Below, piece after piece: positions 1-5,606 of a stretch of DNA of 6,009 nt (position 1 is its first letter; the number at the start of each line of letters is the position of its first letter). A program made the position numbers and the translations under genes. The stretch comes from an uncultured Butyricicoccus sp. (GTDB taxonomy: Bacteria; Bacillota; Clostridia; Oscillospirales; Butyricicoccaceae), in assembly GCA_900557315.1 (NCBI GenBank), contig USSI01000098.1, forward strand, positions 1-6,009, written 5' to 3'. The notes under the pieces are model-generated. The model saw only the letters and a list, made by a program, of their open reading frames with translations, was not told the origin of the DNA and searched no databases.

Positions 1-100
1 AGATGCCCCGCTTCCAGTTCATGTGGACGGAGAAGTGTGTGGAAATGTAAACGATATACAGGCAGAATGTATTCCGCGGAAAGTACGGATGATGTTCTGA
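1..100 (+). CDS. C-terminal end of a YegS/DgkB-type lipid (diacylglycerol) kinase, partial
   Basis: The frame starting at base 2 is open from the window edge to a TGA at 98-100 and reads PLPVHVDGEVCGN, then a stretch ending ECIPRKVRMMF. A short P-x-x-VDGE motif followed by a final beta strand with a basic PRKVRM-like end is the usual C-terminus of the DAGK/YegS/BmrU lipid kinase family, whose members phosphorylate diacylglycerol or related lipids at the membrane. Only about 32 residues are present and the catalytic N-terminal domain lies outside the window, so the assignment rests on this tail alone. Frame 1 is also open to base 141, but its translation is rich in Cys, Ser and Arg and resembles nothing I know. 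The piece shares the AT-richer composition of the following ispF segment. Confidence 0.5.
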   Translation, partial: DAPLPVHVDGEVCGNVNDIQAECIPRKVRMMF

Positions 101-157
101 TCACAGGGTCTGCCAGACAGAATTTTATAAATCAGTTATAAAGGAGACATAAAATAA

Positions 158-1510
158 ATGAGGATTGGACAGGGATATGACGTACACAAACTGGTAGAGG
201 GAAGAAAACTGATCCTTGGCGGTGTAGAAATTCCATATGAAAAAGGACTTTTAGGACATTCCGACGCGGATGTCCTTGTTCATGCGGTTATGGATGCTTT
301 GTTAGGGGCAGCAGCTTTAGGAGATATTGGACAGCATTTTCCAGATACAGATCCGGAATATGATGGGATCTCCAGTATAGAACTTCTGAAAAAAGTAGGG
401 GAATTGTTAGAGAAAAAAGGCTATGTAGTGGAAAATATCGATGCTACGATCATTGCCCAGCGCCCTAAATTATTAAACTATCGTCCAAAAATGGCAGAGA
501 AAATTGTGTTAGGATTATCCGGCGGCGTGGATTCCGCGGTCGCGGCGGCGCGCCTGCGCGCGCAGGGCTTCGAGGTGCACGGTCTGTTCCTCGAGGTCGG
601 CCTGGGCGGCGAGGAGGCCGCCCAGCGCACGGCGGACGACCTCGGCATCCCGCTCTATATCGCGCACCGCCGCGAGGCGTTCGAGCAGCAGGTGTGCGCC
701 TACTTTGCGGATGCATTCCGCAATGCCCGCACGCCCAACCCCTGCGTGGTGTGCAACCCGCTCATCAAATTCCGCGCGCTGACCGACTACGCGGACGAGA
801 TCGGCGCGCCCTATATCGCCACCGGGCACTATGCGCGCACCGGGCGCGACGGCGCAGGCCGTGCGCTGCTGCTGCGCGCCCGCGCGCCCAAGGATCAGAC
901 CTATATGATGCACCGCCTGCCGCGCCGTACGGTCGCGCGCTGCGTATTCCCGCTGGGCGAAAGCACGGGCAAGGACGAGGTGCGCGAAAACGCGCGGGAA
1001 ATCGGCCTTTCGGTCGCGGACAAGCCGGACAGCATGGACATCTGCTTTATCCCGGACGGCGATGTTCACGGCTGGCTCGCGTGCCACGGCGCGGCCTGCC
1101 CGCCGGGCAATTTCGTGGACGAGGACGGCAATGTGCTCGGGCAGCACAAGGGCATCCACTGCTACACGGTCGGCCAGCGCAAGGGGCTGGGCGTGGCCGC
1201 GGAGGGCCGTCTGTTCGTGCACGAGCTGCGCCCGGAGACGGACGAGGTTGTGCTCTCGCTCGAGGATGTCTACCGGAAGGAGATCGCGGTGCGCGACGTA
1301 CACTATATCGCGCCCGAATACGCGGAAAACGGCGCGTTTTCGTGTGAAGTGCGCGTGCGTTTCTCCAAGCGGAGCGACCGTGCGACCGTCTATCCGGACG
1401 GGGAAACCGCCCGCATCGTGTTCGAGGACGCGGTGCGTGCGCCCGCTAAGGGGCAGTCCGCTGTGTTCTATGATGGGGACATCGTGATCGGCGGCGGATT
1501 CATCGTATAA
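158..1510 (+). CDS. ispF-mnmA: Chimeric frame: truncated IspF (residues 1-~111) joined to tRNA 2-thiouridylase MnmA (residues ~112-450)
   Basis: The ATG at 158 follows AAAGGAG at 140-146. Residues 1-111 are IspF (MECDP synthase, MEP isoprenoid pathway). The metal ligands D8, H10 and H42, the GHSDAD loop (33-38), [10 protein letters not shown] (56-65) and IIAQRPK (98-104) are all present. The last ~45 residues of normal IspF (~157 aa), with the VKATTTEKLGF segment and its metal-binding Glu, are absent. From Met112 the protein is MnmA, which 2-thiolates U34 of Lys/Glu/Gln tRNAs. It has the PP-loop SGGVDS (121-126), TPNPCVVCN (192-200) with catalytic C199 and neighbouring C196, GHYAR (223-227), KDQTYM (245-250) and the second catalytic Cys in DICF (C296). 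The MnmA part is 339 aa, slightly short for the family. No Shine-Dalgarno precedes Met112. Composition changes abruptly at the join, so a natural fusion is doubtful. The MnmA half looks functional by motif; the IspF half does not. Confidence 0.9.
   Translation: MRIGQGYDVHKLVEGRKLILGGVEIPYEKGLLGHSDADVLVHAVMDALLGAAALGDIGQHFPDTDPEYDGISSIELLKKVGELLEKKGYVVENIDATIIAQRPKLLNYRPKMAEKIVLGLSGGVDSAVAAARLRAQGFEVHGLFLEVGLGGEEAAQRTADDLGIPLYIAHRREAFEQQVCAYFADAFRNARTPNPCVVCNPLIKFRALTDYADEIGAPYIATGHYARTGRDGAGRALLLRARAPKDQTYMMHRLPRRTVARCVFPLGESTGKDEVRENAREIGLSVADKPDSMDICFIPDGDVHGWLACHGAACPPGNFVDEDGNVLGQHKGIHCYTVGQRKGLGVAAEGRLFVHELRPETDEVVLSLEDVYRKEIAVRDVHYIAPEYAENGAFSCEVRVRFSKRSDRATVYPDGETARIVFEDAVRAPAKGQSAVFYDGDIVIGGGFIV
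488..535. other. Composition and homology breakpoint inside the ispF-mnmA frame
   Basis: Up to about 517 codons are AT-rich (TTA at 509 and 515, GGA at 512, AAA, ATT). From 521 onward nearly every third base is G or C (GGC GGC GTG GAT TCC GCG GTC GCG). IspF homology ends and MnmA homology starts in the same few dozen bases. The residues MAEKIVLGL at 112-120 would fit either the IspF helix that normally follows PxM or the first strand of MnmA, so the exact join cannot be placed more finely. This is where two source sequences meet, either in an assembly or by recombination. Confidence 0.8.
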
Positions 1511-1518
1511 ACAACAAA

Positions 1519-1534
1519 GCCCGCCAAAGCGGGC
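1519..1534. terminator. Small GC hairpin between mnmA and the transporter gene; weak terminator at best
   Basis: GCCCGC (1519-1524), loop CAAA, GCGGGC (1529-1534) forms a perfect 6-bp stem nine bases after the mnmA stop. On the plus strand ATACGG follows, with no T-run, so efficient intrinsic termination is unlikely. On the minus strand TTTGTTGTTTA follows, which would suit termination of antisense transcripts. It may also act as a 3' end stabiliser. Confidence 0.35.
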
Positions 1535-1550
1535 ATACGGGGTGAAGGGA

Positions 1551-2444
1551 ATGAAAGGAAACCATGCCTTGCAGGGGCATGCGCTGGCAATGTTCACCGA
1601 ACTGGTCTGGGGCACGACCTTTGTCTCAACCAAGGTGCTGCTGCGCGCGTTCACGCCGCTCGAAATCATGATCGCGCGGTTCGCGCTCGGCTTTCTGGCG
1701 CTGCTGATCGCCGGGAAGGGCCTGATGAAGGCACAGCAGAAATGGCACGAACTCCTGTTTGCGCTTGCAGGCCTGACCGGCGTGACGCTGTACTTTTTAA
1801 TGGAAAACATCGCGCTGACCTATATCTCCGCCTCGCTTGTGGGCGTGATCGTGGCGGCAGCGCCGCTGTTCACCGCGCTGGTCGCGGCGGCCGTGCTGCG
1901 CGAAAGGCTCAGCCGCTGGTTTTTCCTCGGCTTTGTGTGCGCGATGGCGGGCGTGGCGATGGCTTCGCTGGCAGGCGTCAGCGAGCTGGAACTCGACCCG
2001 CGCGGCGTGCTGCTCGGCGTAGGTGCGGCGCTGGTCTGGGGCGTGTATTCGGTGATCGTGCGCAAGCTGGGCGCGATGGGCTACCGCACCGTGCCGCTGA
2101 CCTGCCGCATCTTCGGCTACGGCCTGCTGTTCCTGCTGGTGCCCGCCCTGCTCGAGGGGTTCCCGGCGCCGCTTTCCGCCTGGACCGAGCCGCTGCACGT
2201 CGCAAACCTGCTGTTCCTCGGCCTGCTCGCGTCCGCGACCTGCTTCGTAACCTGGAACCGGGCGGTGTTCCTGCTCGGCCCGGTCAAGACCAGCGCGTAT
2301 ATCTATGCCACGCCGGTCATCACCATTATCAGCTCGGCGCTCATCCTGCATGAGGCGATGACGCCTATTATGTGGCTGGGCACGGCGCTGGCACTCGGCG
2401 GCCTGGTGCTCTCCGAGCGGCGGGGCAAGCCGGCGGCGGGCTGA
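1551..2444 (+). CDS. EamA/DMT-superfamily permease, ten-helix drug/metabolite transporter
   Basis: The 297-residue protein is strongly hydrophobic and consists of two EamA repeats of five helices each, the usual DMT (RhaT/YdcZ-like) layout and length. The first helix carries ELVWGTTFVSTKVLL, the typical N-terminal repeat signature. The second repeat opens with ALVWGVYSVIVRKLG. Repeat one ends near RERLSRWF, and repeat two ends with ALALGGLVLSER and a short basic cytoplasmic tail. Members export amino acids, metabolites or drugs across the cytoplasmic membrane; the substrate cannot be told from sequence. I prefer the ATG at 1551 over a GTG at 1542 because GGGGTGA at 1539-1545 is a good Shine-Dalgarno five bases before the ATG, while nothing suitable precedes the GTG. 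It lies 40 bp after mnmA on the same strand, so read-through from mnmA is possible. No separate promoter was seen. Confidence 0.85.
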   Translation: MKGNHALQGHALAMFTELVWGTTFVSTKVLLRAFTPLEIMIARFALGFLALLIAGKGLMKAQQKWHELLFALAGLTGVTLYFLMENIALTYISASLVGVIVAAAPLFTALVAAAVLRERLSRWFFLGFVCAMAGVAMASLAGVSELELDPRGVLLGVGAALVWGVYSVIVRKLGAMGYRTVPLTCRIFGYGLLFLLVPALLEGFPAPLSAWTEPLHVANLLFLGLLASATCFVTWNRAVFLLGPVKTSAYIYATPVITIISSALILHEAMTPIMWLGTALALGGLVLSERRGKPAAG

Positions 2445-2482
2445 ACGCGCAGGGGTGCGCCGGCCCTGTCACAAAATAAAGG

Positions 2483-2512
2483 AGGGGAGGGACCGCCGGC
2501 CCCTCCCCTTTT
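2483..2512. terminator. Bidirectional intrinsic terminator between the convergent transporter and ruvX genes
   Basis: AGGGGAGGG (2483-2491) pairs perfectly over 9 bp with CCCTCCCCT (2501-2509) around a 9-base loop. On the plus strand the stem runs into T2509-T2512. On the minus strand it is followed by CCTTTATTTTG. It therefore offers a stem plus T-rich tail to both genes whose 3' ends face each other here. Confidence 0.75.
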
Positions 2513-2540
2513 CCCCCTCCGGGCGCGCGCCCGCAAAGGC

Positions 2541-2960
2541 TCATTTCTGGTTGCGCTTAAAATCCAGATACCCCTGCAGGATCAGCGACGCGGCGACCGC
2601 ATCCACGGTCTGGCGGTGCTTTTTGCTCTTTTTGCCCGCCTGATGCAGGATATCGTGCGCGGCGACCGTGGTGCGGCGCTCGTCCCACAAAACGACCGGC
2701 AGACCGGTGCGCTCCTCGAGCGTTTTGGCCAGCACCTCGCACTTGCGCGCGCGCTCGCCCACCGAGCCGTCCATGTTTTTCGGCCAGCCCAGCACGATCT
2801 CCTCGATCTTCTTTTCCCCGATGAAGGCGGCGAGCTTGTCCACCAGCTTGTCGTAATTCCATTCGTGGATGACCTCCGGCGAACCGGCCAGAAAGCCCGA
2901 AGGATCGGAAACCGAAAGCCCGGTGCGCGCGTCCCCGTAATCAATACCCAAAATACGCAT
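2541..2960 (-). CDS. ruvX: Putative pre-16S rRNA nuclease / Holliday junction resolvase-like RuvX (YqgF)
   Basis: The 139-residue protein is a complete RNase H-fold YqgF protein of normal length. Visible motifs are GIDYGDARTGLSVSD (5-19) with first catalytic Asp D7, VLGWPKNMDGSVGERA (56-71), WDERRTTVAAHDIL (92-105) with E94, and RQTVDAVAASLILQGYL (116-132) with D120. In Escherichia coli this family trims the 5' end of 16S rRNA precursors; a Holliday-junction role has also been proposed. The frame is open further upstream, but homology begins exactly at the ATG ending at 2960, and AGGAG lies eight bases before it. The extension would add ~70 residues unrelated to the family. The 3' end faces the transporter gene across a shared terminator. 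It is divergent from rpmG, with a 262-bp promoter region between them. Confidence 0.93.
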   Translation of the reverse strand: MRILGIDYGDARTGLSVSDPSGFLAGSPEVIHEWNYDKLVDKLAAFIGEKKIEEIVLGWPKNMDGSVGERARKCEVLAKTLEERTGLPVVLWDERRTTVAAHDILHQAGKKSKKHRQTVDAVAASLILQGYLDFKRNQK

Positions 2961-2978
2961 ATGTATACTCCTATATCT

Positions 2979-2987
2979 TGTGGATAA
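2979..2987 (-). promoter_or_regulatory. Perfect DnaA-box-like 9-mer TTATCCACA in the ruvX leader
   Basis: TGTGGATAA on the plus strand is TTATCCACA on the minus strand, matching the DnaA-box consensus TTATNCACA. It sits on the predicted ruvX start site. It is a single copy and may be coincidental. Confidence 0.25.
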
Positions 2988-2998
2988 CCTATAGTATA
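2986..2998 (-). promoter_or_regulatory. Extended -10 promoter for ruvX
   Basis: On the minus strand TGATATACT is an extended -10 (TGN plus TATACT, hexamer at 2993-2998). Transcription would start near 2986, leaving a ~26-base leader before ruvX. No good -35 hexamer lies 16-18 bp upstream, which is tolerated in TGN promoters. Confidence 0.5.
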
Positions 2999-3041
2999 TC
3001 ACAAAAATGCAAAAAAACCAGCACTTTTCCGCAAAAAGCCC

Positions 3042-3070
3042 TTGACCGCCCTCCCCCGCCGTGCTATACT
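3042..3070 (+). promoter_or_regulatory. Sigma-A promoter of the rpmG-secE-nusG operon
   Basis: TTGACC (3042-3047) and TATACT (3065-3070) are separated by exactly 17 bp, near-consensus for the housekeeping sigma factor. A-rich tracts at 3003-3017 and 3032-3037 upstream could act as an UP element. Transcription is predicted to begin near 3077, giving a ~146-base leader before rpmG. Confidence 0.8.
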
Positions 3071-3071
3071 G

Positions 3072-3097
3072 AAAGAACCTATGCAGGTTCTTTTTTT
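3072..3097 (+). terminator. Perfect 9-bp hairpin with T-run at the predicted start of the rpmG transcript
   Basis: AAAGAACCT (3072-3080), loop ATGC, AGGTTCTTT (3085-3093), then T3094-T3097 is a textbook intrinsic terminator, yet it begins only two bases after the -10 box. If transcription starts near 3077, only the inner five pairs (AACCT/AGGTT) remain in the RNA. It could be a 5'-end stabilising stem-loop, a promoter-proximal attenuator, an operator dyad, or a terminator for transcription arriving from upstream. Confidence 0.55.
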
Positions 3098-3222
3098 GCG
3101 CCCATTTTTTGTGTGTCACGGAAAATGGCGACGGAACGCTGTCAGAGGGAGGCAAATAGTCCCTCGCCTGCGCCACAGGGGCACAGGATGGGACGGAATA
3201 TTAAAAGGAGGTGCCGTTATTT
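3098..3222 (+). promoter_or_regulatory. Unassigned 5' leader of rpmG
   Basis: About 125 bases separate the hairpin from rpmG. They include a 6-bp hairpin, GAGGGA (3145-3150) with TCCCTC (3160-3165), and the rpmG ribosome binding site AGGAGGTG at 3206-3213, nine bases before the ATG. I could not match the leader to a known riboswitch or ribosomal-protein leader and saw no convincing small gene in it. Confidence 0.35.
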
Positions 3223-3372
3223 ATGCGCGTTAAGATCACGCTCGCCTGCACCGAGTGCAAGCAAAGAAACTATGACACAAACAAGAACAAGAAGAACAAC
3301 CCCGACCGTCTGGAAATGAACAAGTACTGCCGTTTCTGCCGGAAGCACACGCTGCACCGCGAAACCAAGTAA
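3223..3372 (+). CDS. rpmG: 50S ribosomal protein L33 (zinc-ribbon form)
   Basis: The 49-residue basic protein begins [17 protein letters not shown] and ends [11 protein letters not shown], the usual length and signature of L33. Cysteines C9/C12 and C36/C39 form two CxxC knuckles, so this is the zinc-binding (C+) form. L33 sits near the E site of the large subunit. The ATG follows AGGAGGTG by nine bases. The gene heads the conserved rpmG-secE-nusG operon, with only 18 bp to secE. No tRNA-Trp gene occurs in this gap, although some Firmicutes have one in this neighbourhood. It is the first gene after the TTGACC/TATACT promoter. Confidence 0.95.
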   Translation: MRVKITLACTECKQRNYDTNKNKKNNPDRLEMNKYCRFCRKHTLHRETK

Positions 3373-3390
3373 CAGAAAGGAAGTAGCTGC

Positions 3391-3621
3391 ATGGCTGAAG
3401 AAACCAAGGCGAAAAAGCCCGGGTTCTTTGCGCGTATTGGCAAGTGGTTCCGCGAACTGAAAAGCGAGTGCCGCAAGATCGTCTGGCCCACCCGCCAGCA
3501 GACGGTAAACAATACGCTGGTCGTTATCGCCTGCGTTGTTGTTGTCGGTATTTTCATCTGGATTATTGATATCGTATTCGGTCTCGGTATCCAGGCGCTG
3601 CTTTCGCAATTCGCCGCCTAA
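3391..3621 (+). CDS. secE: Preprotein translocase subunit SecE
   Basis: The 76-residue protein has the short Gram-positive SecE form. It has a charged cytoplasmic N-terminus, an amphipathic segment with the family motif ELKSECRKIVWPTRQQT (22-38), and a single membrane helix at about 41-63. SecE clamps the SecY channel in the SecYEG translocon of the cytoplasmic membrane. The ATG follows AAAGGAAG by about eight bases. The gene lies between rpmG and nusG, its standard position, and its stop overlaps the nusG Shine-Dalgarno region (AAAAGGAGG at 3620-3628), suggesting coupled translation. Confidence 0.95.
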   Translation: MAEETKAKKPGFFARIGKWFRELKSECRKIVWPTRQQTVNNTLVVIACVVVVGIFIWIIDIVFGLGIQALLSQFAA

Positions 3622-3633
3622 AAGGAGGCAATT

Positions 3634-4170
3634 ATGTCAGACGCTGCAAAATGGTATGTGGTCCACACATACTCCGGCTACGAAAACAAAGTAGCCTCTT
3701 CGATCGAAAAAGCGGTCGAAAACCGCAAGCTGCATGACCTGATCCCCGCCGTCAACATCCCGACCGAAACGGTTACCGAGGTGAAGGACGGCAAAAGCCG
3801 CGAGGTCGAGCGCAAGCTCTTCCCCGGTTATGTGCTCGTCAAGATGGTCATGACCGACGAAACCTGGTATCTGGTCCGCAACACCCGCGGCTGCACCGGC
3901 TTTGTCGGCCAGGACAAGTCCGGCGGCTCCAAGCCCATCCCGCTGACCGAGGAGGAAATCCTCGCCATGGGCGTGGAGAAGCGCGAAATCGAGGTAAACT
4001 ATGCTGCAGGCGACAGCGTGCGCGTCATCGACGGCCCGCTGGCTGGCTTCATCGGCGTGGTTTCGTCGGTCGAGCCGGATAAGAACAGGGTAAACGTCAC
4101 CGTTTCCATGTTCGGCCGCGAAACACCCGTCGAACTCGAACTGGACCAGGTCGAAACGCTCGACGAGTAA
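3634..4170 (+). CDS. nusG: Transcription termination/antitermination factor NusG
   Basis: The 178-residue protein is full length. The NGN domain spans about 6-115, starting WYVVHTYSGYENKV and containing the core LFPGYVLVKM (62-71), which binds the RNA polymerase clamp. The KOW domain spans about 125-176, with GDSVRVIDGPLAGFIGVV (126-143) and a VELELDQVE end. NusG modulates pausing and elongation and can link transcription to ribosomes. The ATG is six bases after AGGAGG, which abuts the secE stop. A 215-bp structured region, not a promoter I can recognise, separates it from rplK. Confidence 0.96.
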   Translation: MSDAAKWYVVHTYSGYENKVASSIEKAVENRKLHDLIPAVNIPTETVTEVKDGKSREVERKLFPGYVLVKMVMTDETWYLVRNTRGCTGFVGQDKSGGSKPIPLTEEEILAMGVEKREIEVNYAAGDSVRVIDGPLAGFIGVVSSVEPDKNRVNVTVSMFGRETPVELELDQVETLDE

Positions 4171-4172
4171 AA

Positions 4173-4191
4173 GCAGAAGCCAGGCTTCTGC
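4173..4191 (+). terminator. Hairpin directly after nusG
   Basis: GCAGAAG (4173-4179) pairs with CTTCTGC (4185-4191) around CCAGG, two bases after the nusG stop. CGCAGGGGG follows with no T-run, so it is probably a 3'-end stabilising or processing hairpin rather than a true terminator. Confidence 0.4.
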
Positions 4192-4214
4192 CGCAGGGGG
4201 CACCCCCCATATGC

Positions 4215-4240
4215 AGAACCGGTGCGGAAACCGGTTTTGT
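4215..4240 (+). terminator. Possible weak intrinsic terminator in the nusG-rplK gap
   Basis: AACCGGT (4217-4223) and ACCGGTT (4230-4236) form a 7-bp stem around GCGGAA, extendable by a G-T and an A-T pair using T4237-T4238. The T-run is mostly inside the stem, followed by GTGATT. No promoter for rplK was found downstream of it, so most rplK transcription probably reads through. Confidence 0.4.
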
Positions 4241-4247
4241 GATTCCC

Positions 4248-4317
4248 CCGCCCGGCGGCATCCGGGCATCGTCCGGCCCCAGCCGGGCGGATATAGGGCG
4301 CTTACGTACCGCCCTAT
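4248..4317 (+). promoter_or_regulatory. Two stable hairpins in the rplK leader
   Basis: CCGCCCGGC (4248-4256) pairs over 9 bp with GCCGGGCGG (4282-4290). ATAGGGCG (4293-4300) then pairs over 8 bp with CGCCCTAT (4310-4317) around CTTACGTAC. They lie just before the L1-like element and may hold the leader in a defined fold or mark a processing site. I know no named family for them. Confidence 0.45.
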
Positions 4318-4321
4318 GCAG

Positions 4322-4366
4322 AAGTGGGAGAGTATGAACGCATACTCGCCAGCCACCACATTTTTT
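4322..4366 (+). promoter_or_regulatory. L1-binding-site-like autoregulatory element in the rplK leader (site 1)
   Basis: GTGGGAG (4324-4330) is followed by a 7-bp hairpin, GAGTATG (4330-4336) with CATACTC (4341-4347), loop AACG, then GCCAGCCACCAC. The outer GTGG can pair with CCAC at 4356-4359. The GUGGGAG strand, internal helix, CGCCAG and closing CCAC resemble the L1 site in the L1 stalk of 23S rRNA, which L1 mimics use to repress the rplK-rplA operon in E. coli. T4361-T4366 follow at once, and the rplK Shine-Dalgarno AAGGAGG starts at 4368, so the element could act on translation, transcription or both. Confidence 0.7.
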
Positions 4367-4385
4367 GAAGGAGGAACCTTTCAAC

Positions 4386-4811
4386 ATGGCACAGAAAGTA
4401 GTAGGTTATATCAAGCTCCAGATTCCCGCAGGCAAGGCAACCCCGGCTCCCCCGGTAGGCCCGGCCCTCGGCCAGCATGGTGTTAACATCATGTCCTTCA
4501 CCAAGGAATTCAACGAGCGCACCAAGAACGACGCCGGCATGATTATTCCGGTTATCATCACGGTCTATGCGGACCGTTCGTTCAGCTTTGTCACCAAGAC
4601 GCCCCCGGCGCCGGTCCTCATCAAGAAGGCCTGCGGCATCGAGTCCGGTTCGGCTGTCCCGAACAAGACCAAGGTTGCCAAGCTCTCCAAGGCGGACTGC
4701 CAGAAGATCGCAGAGACCAAGATGCCCGACCTGAACGCCGCTTCCCTCGAGGCTGCGATGAGCATGATCGCGGGCACCGCCCGTTCGATGGGTATCACCG
4801 TCGAGGAATAA
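4386..4811 (+). CDS. rplK: 50S ribosomal protein L11
   Basis: The 141-residue protein has exactly the usual L11 length. The N-terminal domain contains [20 protein letters not shown] (10-29), the proline-rich GTPase-centre segment that also contacts thiostrepton and micrococcin. The C-terminal rRNA-binding domain includes [12 protein letters not shown] (71-82) and ends [16 protein letters not shown]11 binds the H43/H44 region of 23S rRNA with L10-L12 and takes part in the stringent response. I chose the ATG at 4386, 11 bases after AAGGAGG (4368-4374); an in-frame TTG at 4365 would put the ribosome binding site inside the gene. It is upstream of rplA, and both appear to be under L1-like elements. 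Confidence 0.96.
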   Translation: MAQKVVGYIKLQIPAGKATPAPPVGPALGQHGVNIMSFTKEFNERTKNDAGMIIPVIITVYADRSFSFVTKTPPAPVLIKKACGIESGSAVPNKTKVAKLSKADCQKIAETKMPDLNAASLEAAMSMIAGTARSMGITVEE

Positions 4812-4834
4812 GGTTTACAAACAAGCTGAATGGA

Positions 4835-4860
4835 TTTGACCGCGTTTGCAGGCGGTCAAA
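4835..4860 (+). promoter_or_regulatory. 9-bp hairpin in the rplK-rplA gap, abutting L1-like site 2
   Basis: TTTGACCGC (4835-4843) pairs perfectly with GCGGTCAAA (4852-4860) around GTTTGCAG. Its last two bases, A4859-A4860, are also the first two of the outer strand of the next element, so the two helices either stack end to end or compete at that point. No T-run follows. Confidence 0.5.
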
Positions 4861-4899
4861 GTGGGAGGGTAAGGTTTAACCTGTCCCGCATTACCACTT
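4859..4899 (+). promoter_or_regulatory. L1-binding-site-like autoregulatory element immediately before rplA (site 2)
   Basis: AAGTGG (4859-4864) pairs over 6 bp with CCACTT (4894-4899). Inside, GAG, then GGG (4867-4869) with CCC (4885-4887), and AGGT (4872-4875) with ACCT (4879-4882), make the inner helix; GCATTA forms an asymmetric internal loop before CCACTT. The GTGGGAG strand and the TACCAC strand match the pattern of the 23S rRNA L1 site (GUGGGAG ... UACCAC). The rplA Shine-Dalgarno AAGGAGG (4900-4906) abuts the outer helix, so L1 bound here would block rplA initiation. Confidence 0.7.
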
Positions 4900-4913
4900 A
4901 AGGAGGATTTATT

Positions 4914-5606
<693 letters not shown>

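Noticed and set aside
515..1810. 431-codon open frame on the minus strand antisense to mnmA
   Set aside because: It is a shadow of high third-position GC in mnmA: low complexity, rich in Arg/Ala/His, no family motifs, and it runs across the mnmA/transporter boundary.
2521..2532. Perfect 12-bp palindrome GGGCGCGCGCCC
   Set aside because: No T-run and no paired copy. In DNA this GC-rich, just beyond a better terminator, it is likely chance.
2961..3176. N-terminal extension of the ruvX frame
   Set aside because: The RuvX fold starts exactly at MRILGIDYGD, with a ribosome binding site just before it. The extension covers both divergent promoters and has no homology I recognise.
2978..3319. 113-codon plus-strand frame across the rpmG leader and rpmG
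   Set aside because: It starts upstream of the rpmG promoter -10 box, has no ribosome binding site, and reads rpmG in the wrong frame.
4365..4385. TTG start for rplK seven codons upstream
   Set aside because: It would place the AAGGAGG ribosome binding site inside the gene. L11 begins at the ATG at 4386 and then has the standard 141 residues.
4811..4913. Possible second assembly join between rplK and rplA, suggested by more T-ending codons in rplA
   Set aside because: GC content stays high, the operon order and spacing are normal, and the matching AAGTGGGAG elements on either side argue for one genome. Expression-related codon bias explains the change.
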